Origin: Bacteroidetes bacterium UBA1941
GTDB lineage: Bacteria > Bacteroidota > Bacteroidia > Chitinophagales > LD1
Direction of reading: 5' to 3'
NCBI GenBank assembly: GCA_002336805.1
Contig: DDEZ01000012.1
Location: 62,001-126,000 of the forward strand
Length of the DNA: 64,000 nt
How positions within the stretch are numbered: position 1 is the stretch's first letter; every line of letters begins with the position of its first letter. Both the position numbers and the translations under genes were made by a program. Positions 62,235 to 64,000 of this stretch are shown one piece after another. The notes under the pieces were generated by a model. It ran no database searches. It was not told where the DNA came from and was given only the letters and a program-made list of their open reading frames with translations.

Positions 62235-63365
62235 TTGAAACCACTCAAAATAGGCATCCTGGGCGGCGGCCAGCTGGGACGGATGCTACTCCAGTCTGCA
62301 GCCAACTATCATGTAGAAACGTACGTGCTGGAGAGCGGACATAATCCGCCGGCATCCTCTTTGTGCCATCACTTCATAGAGGGAGATATCAGAGATTTTG
62401 ATACGGTGTATGCCTTTGGCAAGAAAGTAGACGTAGTGACAATAGAGATAGAAAATGTGAATGTAGATGCGCTATTCCGGCTGGAGGATGAGGGTGTGCG
62501 CGTGGTACCGAGGCCAGCTGTACTACAGACCATCAAAGACAAAGGTTTGCAAAAGCAATTTTACCGCGACCACCAGATCCCTACTGCTGACTTTATGCTC
62601 ACAGAAAATGAAGAAGACACCCGACTGCAGGCAGCCTACCTGCCTGCCGCGCATAAACTGCGTACCGGCGGCTATGATGGCAAGGGTGTGAGCATACTCC
62701 GCTCAGAGGCGGATATGGGCAAAGCCTTTAAAGAGCCATCAGTACTGGAAAAGCTGGTAGATATAGAAAAAGAGATAGCGGTGATGGTGGCACGCGATCA
62801 TAAGGGAGGGATAGCTGTCTATCCGCCTGTGGAGATGGTCTTTGACCCAAAGTACAATCTGGTGGATATGCTGGTCTCACCGGCCGCTATCACTGCAGAC
62901 CAGACGGCAGAGGTGCAGCGTGTAGCCACTCAGGTAGTAGATGCACTGGGCTCCGAGGGCGTGTTTGCGGTAGAGATGTTCATAGACAAGGCCGGGCAAG
63001 TGCTGGTAAATGAAACCGCCCCTCGTGCGCACAATAGCGGCCACCAAAGCATAGAGGGCAACTACAGCTCTCAATATGATATGCAGATGCGTGTACTGCA
63101 GCAGCTATCCCTGGGTAGTACCGATACCATCCTCCCCTCACTGATGCTAAACCTGATAGGTGAAGAGGGCCACTCCGGTCCAGTGCGCTACCAGGGCCTG
63201 GATGAAGCGCTGCAAATACAAGGCGTGTATATACACCTCTATGGCAAGCACGAGACGAAGCCAGGCCGCAAGATGGGCCACGTGACCATACTGGGCGCAA
63301 ACAAAAATGACCTGCTCGAAAAAGCCAGGTCATTAAAGTCATTGCTCAAAGTGGTGAGCTATTAA
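62235..63365 (+). CDS. purK: N5-carboxyaminoimidazole ribonucleotide synthase
   Basis: The ATP-grasp enzyme shows GILGGGQLGRMLLQSA at the start, KLRTGGYDGKGVS, EKLVDIEKEIAVMVARD, FAVEMFIDKAGQVLVNETAPRAHNSGHQ and the C-terminal KMGHVTILG. It makes N5-CAIR from AIR, bicarbonate and ATP in purine synthesis. No ATG is in a good place: TTG at 62235 gives MKPLKIGILGGG, the usual PurK beginning, and is preferred to the longer TTG frame at 62190. No purE is adjacent. Confidence 0.95.
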   Translation: MKPLKIGILGGGQLGRMLLQSAANYHVETYVLESGHNPPASSLCHHFIEGDIRDFDTVYAFGKKVDVVTIEIENVNVDALFRLEDEGVRVVPRPAVLQTIKDKGLQKQFYRDHQIPTADFMLTENEEDTRLQAAYLPAAHKLRTGGYDGKGVSILRSEADMGKAFKEPSVLEKLVDIEKEIAVMVARDHKGGIAVYPPVEMVFDPKYNLVDMLVSPAAITADQTAEVQRVATQVVDALGSEGVFAVEMFIDKAGQVLVNETAPRAHNSGHQSIEGNYSSQYDMQMRVLQQLSLGSTDTILPSLMLNLIGEEGHSGPVRYQGLDEALQIQGVYIHLYGKHETKPGRKMGHVTILGANKNDLLEKARSLKSLLKVVSY

Positions 63366-63375
63366 TTATATCTGA

Positions 63376-64000
63376 TCAGTCGTTTGAAGATGTCTTGCCG
63401 GCATCTTTAGTTTCCTCTACTTTTTGCTTAGGTGTCACGAAGGGATTCTCGTCCTCCATATCGTCTGTTTTATTTCTGTCCGTATCCGCTTTGGCATGCT
63501 GCTCTTCTGCTGCTGCGCTTGGCCTGGGATCTGATGGCGTGATGAATGGATTTTCTTCTCCATTGAAATTGCCCGAAGAGGCGGGTGCTATGGCCGGCCT
63601 ATGAGCAGCGGAGCCTGGCTCATCTGCAGGTTTTGCCGGTTCTGCTTTGGCACCATTTGCCGGCTTTTCTTCGCGGATATCAGTTTTTGGTGCAGGCTGC
63701 TGTACCGGCATGGATATCTGGCGCGGGCGCTCTGCCGGTGCTGATTTTGCGGTAGTGACGGTGATCTTTGCAGCTACCTGTTCTACCGGCGCTTCGTTGT
63801 AGTGATTTTCATTGAGGAAAGACGCTACAAACTCGGGGTCGCGCATTTTAGTGTTTTTAGGCACTTTGATCACAGCTCCATCCCTGATATGCTTCGCATC
63901 TACCCCAGGGTTGGCCTTCTGTATATCACCTACTGTACTATTGTACATCAGTGATATGCGGAATAGCGTCTCATGCTGCTGTATCTTGTGGCTTACCACT
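63376..64000 (-). CDS. LysM-domain protein, 5' end outside the window
   Basis: The frame is open to the window edge, so the N-terminus is missing. The visible part begins with a LysM domain (HKIQQHETLFRISLMYNSTVGDIQKANPG ... in part; about 45 residues), which binds peptidoglycan glycan chains. The remaining 160 residues are Pro/Ala/Lys-rich and acidic, with three copies of a (E/D)NPF(I/V)TP(S/K) motif. It is probably a periplasmic cell-wall-bound protein. It converges on purK. Confidence 0.75.
   Translation of the reverse strand, partial: VVSHKIQQHETLFRISLMYNSTVGDIQKANPGVDAKHIRDGAVIKVPKNTKMRDPEFVASFLNENHYNEAPVEQVAAKITVTTAKSAPAERPRQISMPVQQPAPKTDIREEKPANGAKAEPAKPADEPGSAAHRPAIAPASSGNFNGEENPFITPSDPRPSAAAEEQHAKADTDRNKTDDMEDENPFVTPKQKVEETKDAGKTSSND

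Overview
The window looks like the chromosome of a free-living Bacteroidota, most like a Chitinophagaceae relative. Several features support this: promoter boxes of the Bacteroidota type (TTTG, about 20 nt, TAnnTTTG), secreted proteins with type IX secretion C-terminal sorting domains, SprB-type repeats, a lipidated TamA (TamL) next to TamB, and DUF6600, DUF4476 and GH92 proteins. Most of the window is ordinary housekeeping and cell-surface sequence. There is no phage, insertion sequence, integrase or CRISPR array.

Layout. 0-13 kb: end of a di-heme cytochrome c peroxidase, a membrane Ser/Thr kinase, DUF2252, MgtC-like protein, nucleoside phosphorylase, a secreted metalloprotease, a DMT exporter, ribD, rplT-rpmI and a SNF2 helicase. 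13-18.5 kb: a giant secreted M4 metalloprotease with PKD, CUB and nine SprB-like repeats. 18.6-26.6 kb: an RNA-centred accessory island (below). 26.6-34 kb: tamL-tamB. 34-39 kb: tRNA-Lys, infC, a RelE/ParE-type toxin-antitoxin pair and thrS. 39-47 kb: a frameshifted lipoprotein gene, GH92 mannosidase, serine hydrolase, T9SS protein and gluQ. 47-64 kb: EamA transporter, RRM protein, nadC, coaE, htrA, dnaG, DUF6600 protein, DUF4476 protein, GNAT, an MltR-like protein, dnaE, purK and part of a LysM protein.

The exciting region is the RNA island. A Bacteroidota-type promoter and a set of tiny ORFs lead into a TROVE/Ro60 (Rsr) gene. Directly after it come eight tandem RNA units (21573-22774). Each has the same two-storey stem: a 6-9 bp outer helix, an internal loop with a conserved 5' strand (TGYCGTA) and a U-rich, usually TTG-containing 3' strand, then a mostly 8 bp inner helix followed by a (T/A)TACTTCG-like box. 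The helices differ in sequence from unit to unit but still pair, which is good evidence for structured RNA. This is the arrangement expected of bacterial Y RNAs (YrlA), the partners of Ro60. Most units carry a tRNA-like payload in circularly permuted order: the 3' part comes first, then a short cap (a GNRA tetraloop in at least two units), then the 5' part. The payloads range from nearly complete tRNAs (units 3 and 4, with readable anticodon loops) to a T-arm alone (unit 2) and none (unit 8). Two ordinary tRNA genes (Glu, Pro) are packed between units with gaps of only a few bases. A boxA-like site and a perfect 17-bp inverted repeat enclose units 1-7, like an rRNA processing stalk. Ten more tRNA genes follow, then a low-GC PD-(D/E)XK-like nuclease, the RNA ligase RtcB and an RNase H-like DUF458 protein.

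I read the island as an RNA surveillance and repair module: Ro60 as an RNA sensor/chaperone, a family of Y RNAs acting as tRNA-mimic adaptors or decoys, a tRNA supply, nucleases and an RNA ligase. Ro60, YrlA tRNA mimicry and RtcB are known individually. The eight-member, payload-diverse Y RNA array interleaved with real tRNAs is what appears new to me, and no database search was possible here.
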